Positions 50,830-63,299 of a stretch of DNA of 64,000 bases are shown here, in pieces. The position numbers and the translations under genes are program-made. The notes under the pieces are model-generated. The model saw only the letters and a program-made list of their open reading frames with translations, was not told the origin of the DNA and searched no databases. This stretch comes from Sordaria brevicollis. Taxonomy: Eukaryota > Ascomycota > Sordariomycetes > Sordariales > Sordariaceae. The stretch is from the NCBI GenBank assembly GCA_033439795.1, contig JAUTDP010000005.1, positions 62,001 to 126,000 on the forward strand, in the 5' to 3' direction. Within the stretch, counting starts at the first letter, position 1, and each line of letters opens with the position of its first letter.

Positions 50830-52640
50830 ATGTATTTTAATTGCGTTAAAATATAATTATACTAATTTCTCACTACTATTATTACTATTATTATATTATA
50901 TTTAATACCTAACGTTATATAATAGCGGACCCCGATTTTAATTATATCGAAACATCCTTTCAATATTCGGATCTTCTATTACTTCCTAATAATTATTATA
51001 TATTCGCGCCCGGTTCTCTAAATCTAATATCCGAATTAATTTTCCCTCTAATTAACCTTTCTAATCCCTTAATATTTATTTTAATTAATTATTAACGAAT
51101 ATATATAATAAATTTTATAATTTTCCCTAATTTATAAAATCGGGAATATAATATATTACCCGAATTTTATACGCTTATTCTTCTACCGCTTAACCCCCAA
51201 TAATTTTTCGTTTTTAAAACCTAAAAATTATAAAAGAAATACTATAATTCTATATAATAATTTATTTATAATTGGGTTAATATTAATTAATTTAATAAAT
51301 ATAAATTAAGGCTTTATATCCTCTAATTTATTAACGCCTTCTAAAATTAAGAAGTCCGCGAGGCTTTACGCCGTTAAAACGTCCTTCTATAATTTAAAAG
51401 CGAATTATATTTATATAATATTAAAGTTATTTAATAAGAATTTAAATTTTTTATACGCAATTCGTATAATTAAAAATAACGACGGAAATTGGATTATATT
51501 TCGGAAATTATAAGCGTTAATATATAAACGGAGCGTTTTAATACCGATAATTAATTCTATTTAAAAGATTTTATTATTTTTTCTTCTTTTATTAAATTAT
51601 ACGAATTCTCTATAATTGGCGGTAAAGTATTTTACTAAATTAAAGATTTATATAATATATAATGGATTTCCGCCGTAATTAAATAAAATATAGTAATATT
51701 AAAATTATAAATACTTTTTTTATATTTATTATTCGAAATTTTAATAAAATATTAACGCTCTTATTAATAAACCTATAAAATTTATTCTAATTATTAAAAG
51801 CGTACTTCGGCGTATATTTTTATAATATTTAATATTATTATAAATATTCGCGCTCCTTATATTATTAATTTCTTCTTGCAAATTCTAAGTTTATATTTAC
51901 GGATAAATAACGTTAAAAGGCGTATTTAAAATACTCTTTCCAAATTCGGTATTTATATTTTATATCATTAAATAAACGAAATAATTAAATATTTTATAGA
52001 AATAGTAATAATTAATATATTAATTTCTAAATTCTTTTATTTTTTAATTAATAATTCTAAATGCAATATTAAACGTATTATATTTAACCCCGGCCTCGTT
52101 ATTATATATAATAATTATAATTATTTCGATACTATTTAAAATCCGAATATCGGTAAATAAAATATAATACGCAATTTTATAACGTATTTATTTATTAGTA
52201 ATTCGGATATAAAAGGCCTATTTCTTCCTAATTAATTTCGCCTTTATATTTTATTCTAAATAGATTAGGTTATTCCTTTATTTATTTTAACCCTACTTAC
52301 GTTCCGCGCCGTTATTAATTCGCTTATATTCGAAACGTTATAATTTTTATTTCCTATAATTTATTAATATAATAATTTTCCCGATTATATTTTCCCTAAA
52401 GTATAGCGTTATAAAATAATTAAAAGTTATATCCTATAAACGTCCGCTATCGACGAAAATAAAAGGGATTTAGCCGGCGTTTATTATTTATATAATAAAT
52501 TATTTTTTAATTTATTCGATATACGCTAGGAATAATTTAATAACCGGTTATTCTTAATTTATAATAATTAAAAAATAATTTCGTTTATTTATAAAATTAT
52601 ATTTATTTAATTCGAAGCGTATTCTATTTATAACCAAAAA
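50830..52640. other. RIP-mutated sequence, element not identified
   Basis: Strongly AT-rich with CpA depletion. Coding-like stretches can be read on the + strand (for example near 51.35-51.55 kb), but no family could be assigned. It may be the upstream part of the element that carries the following frame. Confidence 0.5.
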
Positions 52641-52649
52641 TAATAAATA

Positions 52650-53800
52650 ATATTAATATTAACCTTCTTCTATATTAAATTCAATTTTATTAATTTTATC
52701 TTTTAATACTTTTAACCCCTTATCGAATAAAATATATTCGACCTTAATAGGGCTAAATACGTTAAATAATATAAAACCGAATTTTATTACGCTTTAAAAC
52801 TCCTTTATAATATATTTAATTTTAAAATATTCGCCTTTTTTATACGCAATTTAATTAATAGTAAATTCTTCGATTTAATTTATTTAAATAAGGAAGTTAT
52901 TAGAACCGTTATTATAGAAAGCTTTCGTATATACGGCTTATATTATTTTATTATTTAATTTAATAATATATATATTAAAATCTTTACTTTAAAGGCGTAT
53001 ATTAATAAATACCCTAATAATAATAATAATATCGATATATAATTTTGCAATATTTATCGGTATTTTTATATTATCCGTATCTTTATTATTTTAACCCGCG
53101 CTATTAAAATCGGAGATTATAATATCCTTTAATAAATAATTAATTTCCTACCCTTTTTTTTTTATAATAGAAAGAATATTAATTATAGATTAAAAATACT
53201 TTACTTTTTATAATTATTACGTTTAGAAATTATTAACCCTAATTTATCCTAAATTATTTTACAATTTAAATTAATATAATATACTATAACCGGTAGCGAA
53301 TAGAAAAAAATTAATTTAATATTAGAATATATTAATCGGTTTTTTACCTTCGATATTAAATACTATAAAAATTCGATTTATAATATTAAATCTATTTTTA
53401 TAGAAATATCGGTAATTAACCTATTAATTATAATTATTCGTTAAATAATTAAATTAAAATTTAAACGGTTTAACGGGGGTAAATATAATAATTTATCGGT
53501 TAACGAAAATATCATTAATTATATATATAAGATTTATATTAACGGATTTATAATACAGCGCTAAAGAACTTCCGACTTTACCGATTTTAATATACTTAAT
53601 TTATAATAAAATAATATATATATATTATATATAAGCGCGCTAGACCGTTTTAATAGTAAAGAAATAAAATTAAAATACGGGGAAGATTAGGAATATTTCG
53701 GTTTTTTTAAATTTAAAAACGACGACCCTCCGATTATTAATATTATATTCGGTATTTTTAACTTTAAAAGCGATAACGAATTAGCCTAATAATATATATT
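52650..53800 (+). pseudogene. RIP-degraded frame resembling a DUF6589-type protein
   Basis: One + strand frame (codon starts at positions divisible by 3) stays readable for over 1 kb if RIP-type stops are ignored. Checkpoints in the same frame are FDLNRAKYVK near 52737, KEVIRTVIIESFRIYG near 52893, RAIKIGDYNIL near 53097, ITGSE followed by INLILEYINRFF near 53286, and DDPPIINIIFG near 53721. The order (R-T-V-x-E-S, then A-I-x-x-G-D, then an N/T-G-S, D/E-L-x-x-E-x-x-N block) resembles fungal DUF6589 proteins, which occur as multicopy families. The assignment is tentative. That it was once a long repeated coding sequence is better supported, since RIP needs duplication. Confidence 0.45.
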
Positions 53801-54096
53801 AACCTATATAATTACGTATATTCTAATTACCGCCGTAAATAACCTATTATTTCTTTAGCGATAAAAATATTAAATAAATAATATTTAGTAGAAAATATTT
53901 AAATTATACCTATTTATTTTCTACCTTTATCCTAATTTATAATTTTTATATCCGTATTCTACTTCGTTTAATACCGTTCTATAGGGTAATACTTACCTAC
54001 TTTAATTAAACGTTCCCAAATCGGATTATATATTAATATTATTCGATTTATTAATATTCGCCTTAATACGGGTATATAATAATTTACCTAAGTTTT

Positions 54097-54236
54097 ATTT
54101 ATATAAGAGTAAAATATATATTAAAATTCTAAATTTCGTTTTCGTATAAATAAAGTGTATATTATTTATATAGGAGTAAATTAATATATTAGAATTTTAA
54201 ACTTCGCTCTCGTATAAATAAAATAAATATATTAAA
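54097..54236. repeat. two diverged copies of a TATATAGGAGTAAA ... CTCGTATAAATAAA unit
   Basis: TTATATAAGAGTAAA is followed about 30 bases later by TTTCGTATAAATAAA, and the pair recurs starting near 54165. The copies differ mostly by transitions. Each unit contains short inverted AGTAAA/TTTACT-like arms. Confidence 0.5.
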
Positions 54237-56199
54237 TTTCTATTCTTTTAAAAATAAAATTTAATTATAATTCCTATTTACGTATAAACGAAAATTATTC
54301 GTCGGTTACCCTTTTATTATTAAATATAAAATATTATAATAAACGTAAAAAATATACTCTTAATTTTCTAATTATTATCCTATATTATATTTAAAAAGTT
54401 AGGTATTTTTTTACCCTTTTCTAAAATCCCCGCCCCCGGTTTAATATATTAATTAAAGACCGTTTTAATTTCCGTCCGTATAATAAGAATTCTTACGTCC
54501 AATTTAACTTCGAAAATATACGTTACGTTATAAAGCGCTTCTACGTAATATATAAAAATACTTTTATTAATTTTTAAATATAATATTTTAAAATATATAT
54601 TAATAAAATAAATAAATACTTTTATAACGTTAATTTTAACCTCTATATATTTGAATTAACGCCTTAATTTATTTAAATTATTAATTAATATATTACGCTA
54701 TATATTCTTTAAATAGTAAATCCTTTAATTAATATTATTCAACGTAATTAAAATTTATATTTCGCGAGCGGATTTTAATAATATATCCTTATAACGTATA
54801 AATATTATATTATAAATATTAATATACGCATAGTATTCTATTTATAAAAGAAGATTTACCTTCCTTATTATTTAATATAAATTAAAGTAAAGGGGTAAAT
54901 AAAAAGCGAAATATATTTATTACCTCCGTATTATTTCCTTTTCCTTTATATTAATCCGGTAGATATTATAATTCCTATAAAATTAAATTACTAAAAATAG
55001 AAACCGGAATACGCTTTTCCTAATTGAAGGGGGGGGTTCGAAATATTTATTTAAAATATAACCGCTTTTCGCCCTATATTATAACTTTTTTAAGCGGTAA
55101 TTTCTTAAATAACTTCGCGGCGGGGTATTTTAAATAATTATTAAATTAGGTTATTAATTCCTTTTATTTTACTTTTTCGTTATTTATATAGCTAATTTTA
55201 ATTTTAAATTATATTACCCGTTTAATAAACGAAAATTAGGCAATAAAGGTTTCGTATAATAAAAATTTAAATATATATAATATAATATTCGGCGTATAAT
55301 TAATTACGTATCCTATTTAATTTTCTCGTAAAAGAATTTAAATAGCGGGGCGTAATTTAATTAAAACCGGTTATATAAACGGTATATTAGCGTAAAAGAG
55401 ATTAAATATTTTAATTTCGAAATATATTTATAATTATAAATAATAATTTTACGGCCGTTTTAATAAAAATCGAATTACTAAAATAGCAAATTAATAAAAC
55501 TAATTAGGGTTATTCGTTTTTAATATTTAAAAATCGAAGGGCCTTAAAATTAAATAATACGGAACCTTTATATTAAAGCCGGATTTTACCTATAAGAAGC
55601 GAATTTCGTAAATAATTTATACGTATTTAATAAGAATCCGAACGCTAAAAATTTTAAAGGGCGGATCCCTTTTTATATTATAATAGAAAGGAAAATAATT
55701 TAAATTATCGAAAAGCGGGAGCGGATTTCTCTATCCTTAAAACGTTAATATAATTATTAAAACGAACCGGATATTATTTACTTTATTAACCTAATTATTT
55801 CCCTTTTTAAAGTATTTCTCGTTAATAATTAATACGTTATAATTTAAAGGAGGACGTAAATTTCGAATCCCAACGCTACCCGCGGGCAATTCGTTATTAT
55901 ATATCGTTTTTATTTTCTTCTTTTTAAATAATCGCTAAATAATAAAATACGCTTTTAATTTATTATTCTAACCATTAAATTTAATATCTTTACAAATTAA
56001 ACTTTAACCCCTATTAAATTTAATATCTTTATAAAATTAATTACTATTAGAATCGTTCGGTTATTAAATATATAAATTAAACGAATTTATTAAACGTAAA
56101 TAATAAAATATTTATATATTAAGGATAATAGTATTCGCGTTATTATTCTTAGAAATATCCTTTATAATAATATATTTATTATTCCGCTTAATAGGCCTA

Positions 56200-56581
56200 C
56201 TTGCGAAACGAATAATAAATTAAAGGTTTAAGGGTTATTCGTAATACGTTAAAAATATTAAAATATTTATAACGTAATTAATAAAAAGTTAAATAAAGTA
56301 TTTTAATAATTAAATAATAATACGAAATAATAAATTAATATCCGTAATTTATATTTAAAAATATAAATAGAAAGTAGAAAATAAAATTTACCCGCAAAAT
56401 AAATAATAAATTAAAGACTTAAAGGCTATTTACAATACGTTATAGGGATTGAAAATATTTATTAATATAGTATATAAAAAGCTAAATAAAATATTTTAAT
56501 AATTAAATATAAAAAAATATAATAATAATTAATAACCGTAAATTGTATTTAGAGGCGTAAAGAATAAAAATAAATAAAAAA
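56200..56581. repeat. 190-bp tandem duplication
   Basis: The segment beginning GCGAAACGAATAATAAATTA at 56203 recurs as GCAAAATAAATAATAAATTA at 56394, a period of 191 bp. Matching internal landmarks are TAAAGTATTTTAATAATTAAATA versus TAAAATATTTTAATAATTAAATA and CCGTAATTTATATTTA versus CCGTAAATTGTATTTA. Differences are mainly transitions, so the duplication predates or accompanied RIP. Confidence 0.7.
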
Positions 56582-57629
56582 TATAGGGAATAAATTAAAA
56601 TTAGGAAGGAGGGAGGTTTTAGGAAATAAAATTAAAGGCGAAGCGATTTCGTTTTATTTTTTAAATTTTCCGCTAAATTATATAATTTATAAATTTTATT
56701 ATATATTTTAGCGTTATTAATTATCCTTTTAAAATATATTTTCTGTATTAATTTAATCATAAATTATATATTAGGGACTTTCTTTATTAAAATAATAATA
56801 TTTACGTAAGACGCTATATAGGGCGCTAGAAATAAATATTAAACGGAAATTCCGCGTAAATACGTAAATATATTAAATTAAAATATATCCGATATTTAAT
56901 TATTAATCCGTAATACCAACGCTAAATTTATTAAATAGAATTCGTCCGCTTTACCGCCTCTATTATTTTATAATTAACTATTAATTAAAATATAGCGTAT
57001 CCCCCGAAAAGTAATTTACTTAATTATATTTATATAATTCCTAGTCCGATATTTATTATAAATTAATTAACGCTTCGAATAAGAATTTAATTATTAAACG
57101 AACGAATTAAATATATTAATATACCCGGATAAATAGAATATTAAAACGAATAATAGAATAGTAATTAATTCGCCGAATAATATATTTATAGTAATTAATA
57201 AAATTTATAATTAAAAATTAATTAATATATAATAAATTAAATGTTTATTAACTATAATAATAATTATTAAAAATATTTACAATTTATCGTTCGTTTATTA
57301 ACCTTAATTTATAAATTTTCTACCGAAATACTAAGAAATCCCTTATTACCCATTTATTATAAATTATCCTATTTAAAATAATTAATAAAATGAAGTAAAA
57401 AAATTATATATTATATAAATTTTATTTATATAATACGCCTTCTTATAATTATAATTTAAAGGTAATACAATCGAATTACTACGAAGCGTTTATTAAATAC
57501 CAATATAATTTTAATATAATAATAGGGTATATTATTCGCGTCCTCTCCGTTTTATTTATATATTATATTAGTATATTTATAATTTAAGGCCTAAATATAT
57601 TCTTTTAATTATATATAGAATTTTAGGCC

Positions 57630-58420
57630 GTTATTTATTATATTAATAATACGCGTAAAGACGAATTGGCGTTAAATATTTATATATATTTTAAAGTATA
57701 TAATAGTATTAAATACCCCTTCCTAATCGGTTACGCGAACGTCCTATATTAAATTTTCGCTAATTTATTATTCTTCCTTTAAATATTATATCGTTATATA
57801 AAAACGCTAAACGGTTTTAGTAAAGTTATTATAATTAGCCTTATTAAAAATTAACGAATATTAAATTAATTAAACGGTTATATCGTCCGGTATAGGACCG
57901 GTTCTACTATCCTACGTTTCCCGGGGTAGGAATTAAAAAACGAAATTAAGAGTATTTTTAAAAGACGGCGGTTTATTAATATTGTTATTTTATTCGATAT
58001 ATTTATTTATAATTCGAAATTCGATTTCGCTATTAAGCTTATAAATAGGCTAATCGGTCGTTTTGGCCGGTTTATTACTAATAGTAACGTTTAGTATTTA
58101 AATATCGCTATCTTCGCTACTAAGTTTATAAATAAACTAATCGGTCGTCTTAGCCGGCTTATCGCTAATAGTAATATTTAATATTTAAATATTGCCGCCC
58201 TCGCTATTAAGTTTATAAATAAGCTAATCGATCGTTTTAGCCAATTTATTACTAATAATAATATTTAGTATTTAAATATCGCCGCCCTCGTTATTAAATT
58301 TATAAATAAATTAATTAATCGTTTTAACTAATTTATTATTAATAATAACGTTTTTAATATTAAGTATTATATTAATTAATAATTTTATAATTATAAAATC
58401 GCCGTCCTTTTTAATTCTTT
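57630..58420 (+). pseudogene. RIP-degraded unknown protein with four 29-residue C-terminal repeats
   Basis: A single + frame (codon starts at multiples of 3) reads VIYYINNTRKDELALNIYIY from about 57630, GFSKVIIISLIKN, VRYRTGSTILRFPG, then IFKRRRFINIVILFDIF, interrupted only by stops that RIP can create. It runs into four copies of an 87-bp unit starting near 58026, 58113, 58200 and 58287. Each encodes a variant of (F/L)A-I-K-F-I-N-K-L-I-G-R-F followed by F-I-T-N-S-N-V. Because 87 is a multiple of three and the frame is kept, the repeats were once part of a protein. I do not recognise the family. Its RIP state implies the gene was itself multicopy or part of a mobile element. Confidence 0.55.
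58026..58373. repeat. four tandem 87-bp units
   Basis: Units begin with (T/C)TCG(C/T)TA(T/C)TAA at 58026, 58113, 58200 and 58287, exactly 87 bp apart. Each contains TTTATAAATAA, an ATCG(G/A)TCGT(T/C)TT core and TTTA(A/G)TATTTAAAT. They differ chiefly by C/T and A/G transitions, and the fourth copy is the most mutated. Confidence 0.85.
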
Positions 58421-60930
58421 CGTTAAATAATTCAAATATATTAATTATATAAAAATTAAAATTAACCGGAGTATTATTCGTATTATTACCCGGAATATTA
58501 ATAATAATTTAACAACCTTCGCTTTTATAAAAATAGGAAATTTTTATTTCTACGGAAATAAAATTAATAAAATTCAATTTATTTAATAACGCTATTAATA
58601 AATATATTTATAATAGCGTTAATATTAGGATATTTTAAAGTTTATAAGGGGGTATCCCTATAAATAGGGATACGTAGAAATATAATAGTATCGTTTATAT
58701 TACTATTTAAATTATTAATATTTATTTAATAGATTTTATTTTTATAAAAGTAAATATTTTACTTTCGTAAAAATGAAATTAAAAGAATCCGTTTAATTTA
58801 CTTAGTAGTATTTCTATTATTTATATTTACCCTAGGTCGCTTTTAAATACGGCCTTTAAATAGGGTATTTATTTTAAATTCGGACGAATATACGTATATT
58901 TTACTCTTATATTTATATTTTTCGTTATAAATATATAGGGTAAATCCTCCTTTCGGTCTACGCTAATTTATAACGTCCTTTAGCGCTTCCTTTAACGTTT
59001 TAATTTTAACTTTACGCCTTTTTATCGATATATTAATAAATTAATTATAAATACGGATTAATTTATTCGCCCGTTTAATACGCTTTATTTCTTCGGTTTT
59101 CGAATTTCTAATAAAGTAAATAACAAAACGTTTAATAAAAAGTATTCTATTTTAAATAAAGGAAATATCCCCTAAAATATTATAAATAAATTAAATTATT
59201 TCATTAAAAATAAATCGGCGTATTAAATTATCCTTCCTTATATATAAATTAATAATCCGCGGACCGGTTAAAATTATTATATCGTTAAAAAAATCCTAAT
59301 TAATAAATATCCTAATTTTAATTCGATATATAAGAGCCTCTATAATTATCGAATAATAATTGCCAATAAATATTATACGGGTAGAGTAAAAGTTGGTAAT
59401 TTTTTTAAGAGGATTTACCACCTATAAAAATCGATTAAAATTATATAATAAAATATATTTTATAATTTTATAATTAATAATAATCCTAATATTATCCCCT
59501 ACTTTAATAGAGAGCTATTTTTCTAAATTAAAGCTTACTATTAATTTATAAATTTACTACGTAGAATATTAATTTATTTACGGGCGCAAATTTTATAAAG
59601 GGTAAATATAATTTACTTTATATAGCGTTCTTTTTTCTATTTAATCCGAAATAATAGTTTTAATAATCGGTAAATACTATTCGATTTAAAATTTTTAATT
59701 AATATAGTATAAATACCCTATATATTAAAATATCGTATTCTAATTCTAAATATAATTAAAACCAATATTTACGTTATATATATAATATAAATTTAAGCCG
59801 GCTATATAAACGTTCGAATTAAAAATTAAAATATTAATATCCAAATTGTAATTATTTTATTAATTAATAATTACCGTATATTAAATCGGTATTTAGCCTA
59901 AATAAATTATTATAACGTTTAGGCCGATTTTACGGAGGATAGCGGTTATAACCCTATTATAATATTAATATTAGTAAAAATTTAATAACCTTTATTTTTA
60001 TAAAAGTAAAAAATCCGAGGGAAATATTCGTAATAAACTTTATTTTTATAAGAGTAAAGGTAGGGATAAAGTATTCGTAATAAATTTCACTTTTATAAAA
60101 ATAAAGGTAAAAATAAATTTATATTTATATTTGTAATATATTAATAATTATTAAAATTCTTTTACGTTTAATATATATTTTAACGCATTTTTGTATAATT
60201 TATACGAATAAAAGAGATTCCGCCAACGTTTAATATACTATCTTTATTTAATCAATTAAAGGGAGGAGGTTAATATTATATATTAAATTTTCGAATATAT
60301 ATAATAATCCCTAATCGCAATCGAAATTAATTAAAGTATTAATAACTTCGATATTAATTACGAAATTATTTCCGTATTTTTATATTACTTCGATAATACT
60401 TTAATATATTAACGGTTTAATTTTTAATAAATGAAGTCTAAACGCCAAATTATTTTCGCTAAATTCGTTTTCGTTACCAATTTCGTTCCTATTATACTCG
60501 AAACTTCGGTCGCTAATAAGTTTATAAATAAAATTAGCCGCTTATATTAAAATTTATATAGTTATTAGGTTTTTATAAAATAATAATTTATATATATATA
60601 CGTTGTATAATAATAATTATAATAAGCGAATAACGTTAAGGTTAAATACGATTTATTTTTTATTTTCTTTAATAATAAATATCGCCTCTACTTTATAATC
60701 CGGTAAATTTATAAATATATTCCGAAGGAAATCGTCGGTTATTTTTACGAATTTTACCCTCCGTCATTTATACCCCAAATATATTTAGCGGATTTATATA
60801 GGTAAAATTTCGGAAGACGGGAATATAATCGTCCCGTTTAAAAGAATAAAAAGGGTATTTATACCCCTATTAATTATTAAAATTTACGTATAATTTAAAA
60901 TAGTAATTATATACGCGCTAATATTATAGG
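58421..60930. other. RIP-mutated sequence with hairpin-like short repeats
   Basis: AT-rich and CpA-depleted. It holds a perfect 9-bp inverted repeat (GTATCCCTA / TAGGGATAC, arms 58652-58660 and 58665-58673), several TTTTTATAAAAGTAAA-like palindromic stretches and a 48-bp tandem repeat at about 59989-60110. A fragment near 60509-60535 resembles the start of the 87-bp unit. No gene is assigned. Confidence 0.5.
59989..60110. repeat. 48-bp tandem repeat, about 2.5 copies
   Basis: CTTTATTTTTATAA(A/G)AGTAAA recurs at 59990 and 60038, and ATTCGTAAT at 60025 and 60073, a period of 48 bp (16 codons). A third, more diverged partial copy follows. Confidence 0.65.
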
Positions 60931-60939
60931 GTTAATGCC

Positions 60940-61080
60940 CGTGGCTGAGTTTGACTGGTACTGCTAGTCGTGCCGCTAGTCGCGGTCCTTGCCGCTACGG
61001 CAAGCGGAGTAGCCCGTACCCCGGTCCTTAAAAGGATAGTTGGCTAGTGCCGCCTAAAGGGCGCCTCCCTTCCTCCCTTT
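60940..61080. other. unmutated GC-rich islet with a perfect hairpin
   Basis: About 140 bp of normal composition with intact TpG and CpA precede the gypsy-like element. It contains a perfect inverted repeat, CTTGCCG (60988-60994), loop CTA, CGGCAAG (60998-61004), repeated GCTAGTCG/CTAGTCGCGG motifs and GTACC flanks. It is either unique host DNA between elements or a short element segment below the length RIP recognises. Confidence 0.6.
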
Positions 61081-61088
61081 CCTTCTTC

Positions 61089-61160
61089 GTAGAACCTTAT
61101 TGATTCGTTAAAACCTAATATTTGTACCAATTATATTATACCCCTTATATTAGGTTCTAC
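61089..61160. repeat. 72-bp segment bounded by inverted GTAGAACCT / AGGTTCTAC arms
   Basis: GTAGAACCT at 61089-61097 is the exact complement of AGGTTCTAC at 61152-61160. An internal ACCTAATAT can also pair with ATATTAGGT near the right arm. The segment immediately precedes the retroelement gag and might be an LTR end or a small hairpin element; no primer-binding site was secured. Confidence 0.5.
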
Positions 61161-62422
61161 TTTTTAAAAAGCAAATAAAAGAAGCAAATTTAATAAACGG
61201 ATAGTAATTTTATAAGTAGAAGACTAATAGCTTTAAACGCAGTATTATAGCATTTTTCGATATTATAATCGGATTTAACGATATAAATATTAACGATATA
61301 AAAAAGTTTTATAATTCCTAAAATAATATATTAAATAATAATAGTAATAATAAAGGCCTAATTAAAAGTTTAATTAAAGCCTTTAAAAGTAATATAACCT
61401 TTAAGGATTATATTAAATCCTTTTTATTTAATATTACCCTTATTTTTAATACCCTTACCCTTTATTTAAATTTCGGAATTATTAAATACTCTATTTATAA
61501 AAAGAAATCCCTTTTTAAGATTTTAATTAACGATAATTCCAACGATAATACGAATTCAATTCCCCGTCGTAAAAAATAATTAGAATTCCCTAAATAAAAT
61601 AGCTAACCCTATACCTTCGGCTTTTTTTTTAATAAATTCGTTATAATATATAATAGCGATATTAAATAAAGATTTCGTAATAACCCGAATACTACCTAAT
61701 ACGAAATTATTAATACGTTTTTTACCGAATATAGTTAATAATTAAAGGGATTTTAAACCGCTATAATTATACGTAGTAAAGAAGACCCGGTTAAACTCTT
61801 CGAATAAATTCGTACAATTTTCGGTTTTTATTAGAATTAGGAAGCGGCCTTCGATAAATTCGCCCATATACGTTAAAAAGATAGCGAATTATTTACTACC
61901 TTCTTAACCGATTTTAATAACGAAATATTTAAAATAAATAGTTATTTATAAGAGAATTTTATTAAATTAAGTTATTTCCGTTACGTTTTTAATAAAAAAT
62001 AATATAATAAAATATTTATAATTATTTTCTCCGATAATTATTATAAATATTTTAAATAATTTTAATATTATATATTTAAATACGAATAAATAATAGAATT
62101 TAAAGAGGATTATTATTAATATTAATATAATTAAAAAAGTAAAATTAAAAATAATTAACTTTATATCCTTAATATTACTTTTATTAATTATCTTACCGTT
62201 CTTTATATTTTACGTATTATATCCTATTCTATTTTTATAATTTTTATTTAACGTTTAATTAATATAAATGGAAATATTATTATAAATATTATATATATAA
62301 TTTATAATCGAAGTAGACGAAATCGAGGCGGTTTTAATATAAACGCTTCTATTTCCGCTTTTACTAAGCGTATTAAATAAATATTAAATAAAGAGCGTTA
62401 ATGTCGTCGAAATAATAATTTA

Positions 62423-62464
62423 TATATACGTTATAACGTTTCCGGATATTATATTTTAATTTAT
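62423..62464 (+). pseudogene. mutated gag CCHC zinc knuckle
   Basis: Codons at 62423, 62432, 62447 and 62462 are all TAT, in the exact positions of the Cys, Cys, His and Cys of a CX2CX4HX4C knuckle. TGT-to-TAT (G to A) and CAT-to-TAT (C to T) are both RIP-type transitions, so the metal site was destroyed without altering spacing. The frame matches the upstream gag segment. Confidence 0.7.
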
Positions 62465-63299
62465 TTATACCGGCTAGCCGTCTTCCCTTCCTTTAATAGA
62501 ATATATATTTAAATTACTATTATTAAAATCCTTCCGCTTTTAGAAAATAATAATAACGATAAAGCCTATAATTCCGCCCCCGAATAATAAGTAAAAACCT
62601 AATTCCGGTATAAAATCGGGCCCCGGAGCCGGAAATAGAAGTATTAAATAAAATAGAGGATTTTAAATTAAAAATAAAAGTAAAACTTATTTTAATTTTA
62701 TTTATTATTAATAATTATAATTTATTCTATATTCTTATCGATAAAGGTTATTAATATTATACCGCAATTAGTAAAAAAATTATTAAAGAATTTTAAATCC
62801 TAATTATCCTTATTTTATTTCGTATTATAAAAAGAGCGTTTATTACTATAGAAGGTTTTTCTATCTAAAATATAATCCAATTTTTAATTAAAATAAATAA
62901 TTATATTATTCTATTTACATTTATATCGTCCTATTATTCGAATTCCCTATTATATTAAATAAACTTTAATTTAAGGCTATACGAATATATTCCGTCCTTT
63001 ACGAAAAACGCTTATTTATAAACGTTATTAATTATTAGGTTCTTTATATTAATAGAAAATAAATATTTAATATATTACTTATCGCCGATTTAAAATTTAT
63101 TATATATATTTTAATTATTATTTTTATAAATTACGTTTGTAAATTAAAAAAGGAGTTCGGTAATCGAATAATTAAAGAGGCTATTTTCGCGGTTAGTTTA
63201 AAGGATATTAAAAAGGCGTTAAAATTAAAGAAAGTATATACCGAAATAGAATTAAAGGCGAAAATCCTTAAAAAATATTATAATTTAATATTATTTTAA

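Larger units (their letters stand above)
53810..57620. other. RIP-mutated sequence with internal repeats, no gene assigned
   Basis: AT-rich and CpA-depleted. It contains a pair of related segments at about 54.10-54.24 kb, short direct repeats at about 55.98-56.03 kb and a 190-bp tandem duplication at 56.20-56.58 kb. No recognisable protein motif was found on either strand by eye. Confidence 0.5.

Noticed and set aside
49490..50830. Terminal inverted repeats of the Tc1/mariner fossil using the GC-rich flanks
   Set aside because: Left and right flanks share only very short words such as TCTGTAC; no convincing inverted repeat in the required orientation.
56200..58373. CRISPR-like array interpretation of the tandem repeats
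   Set aside because: Repeats are contiguous without unique spacers, lie in a eukaryotic RIPed region, and the 87-bp units keep a coding frame.
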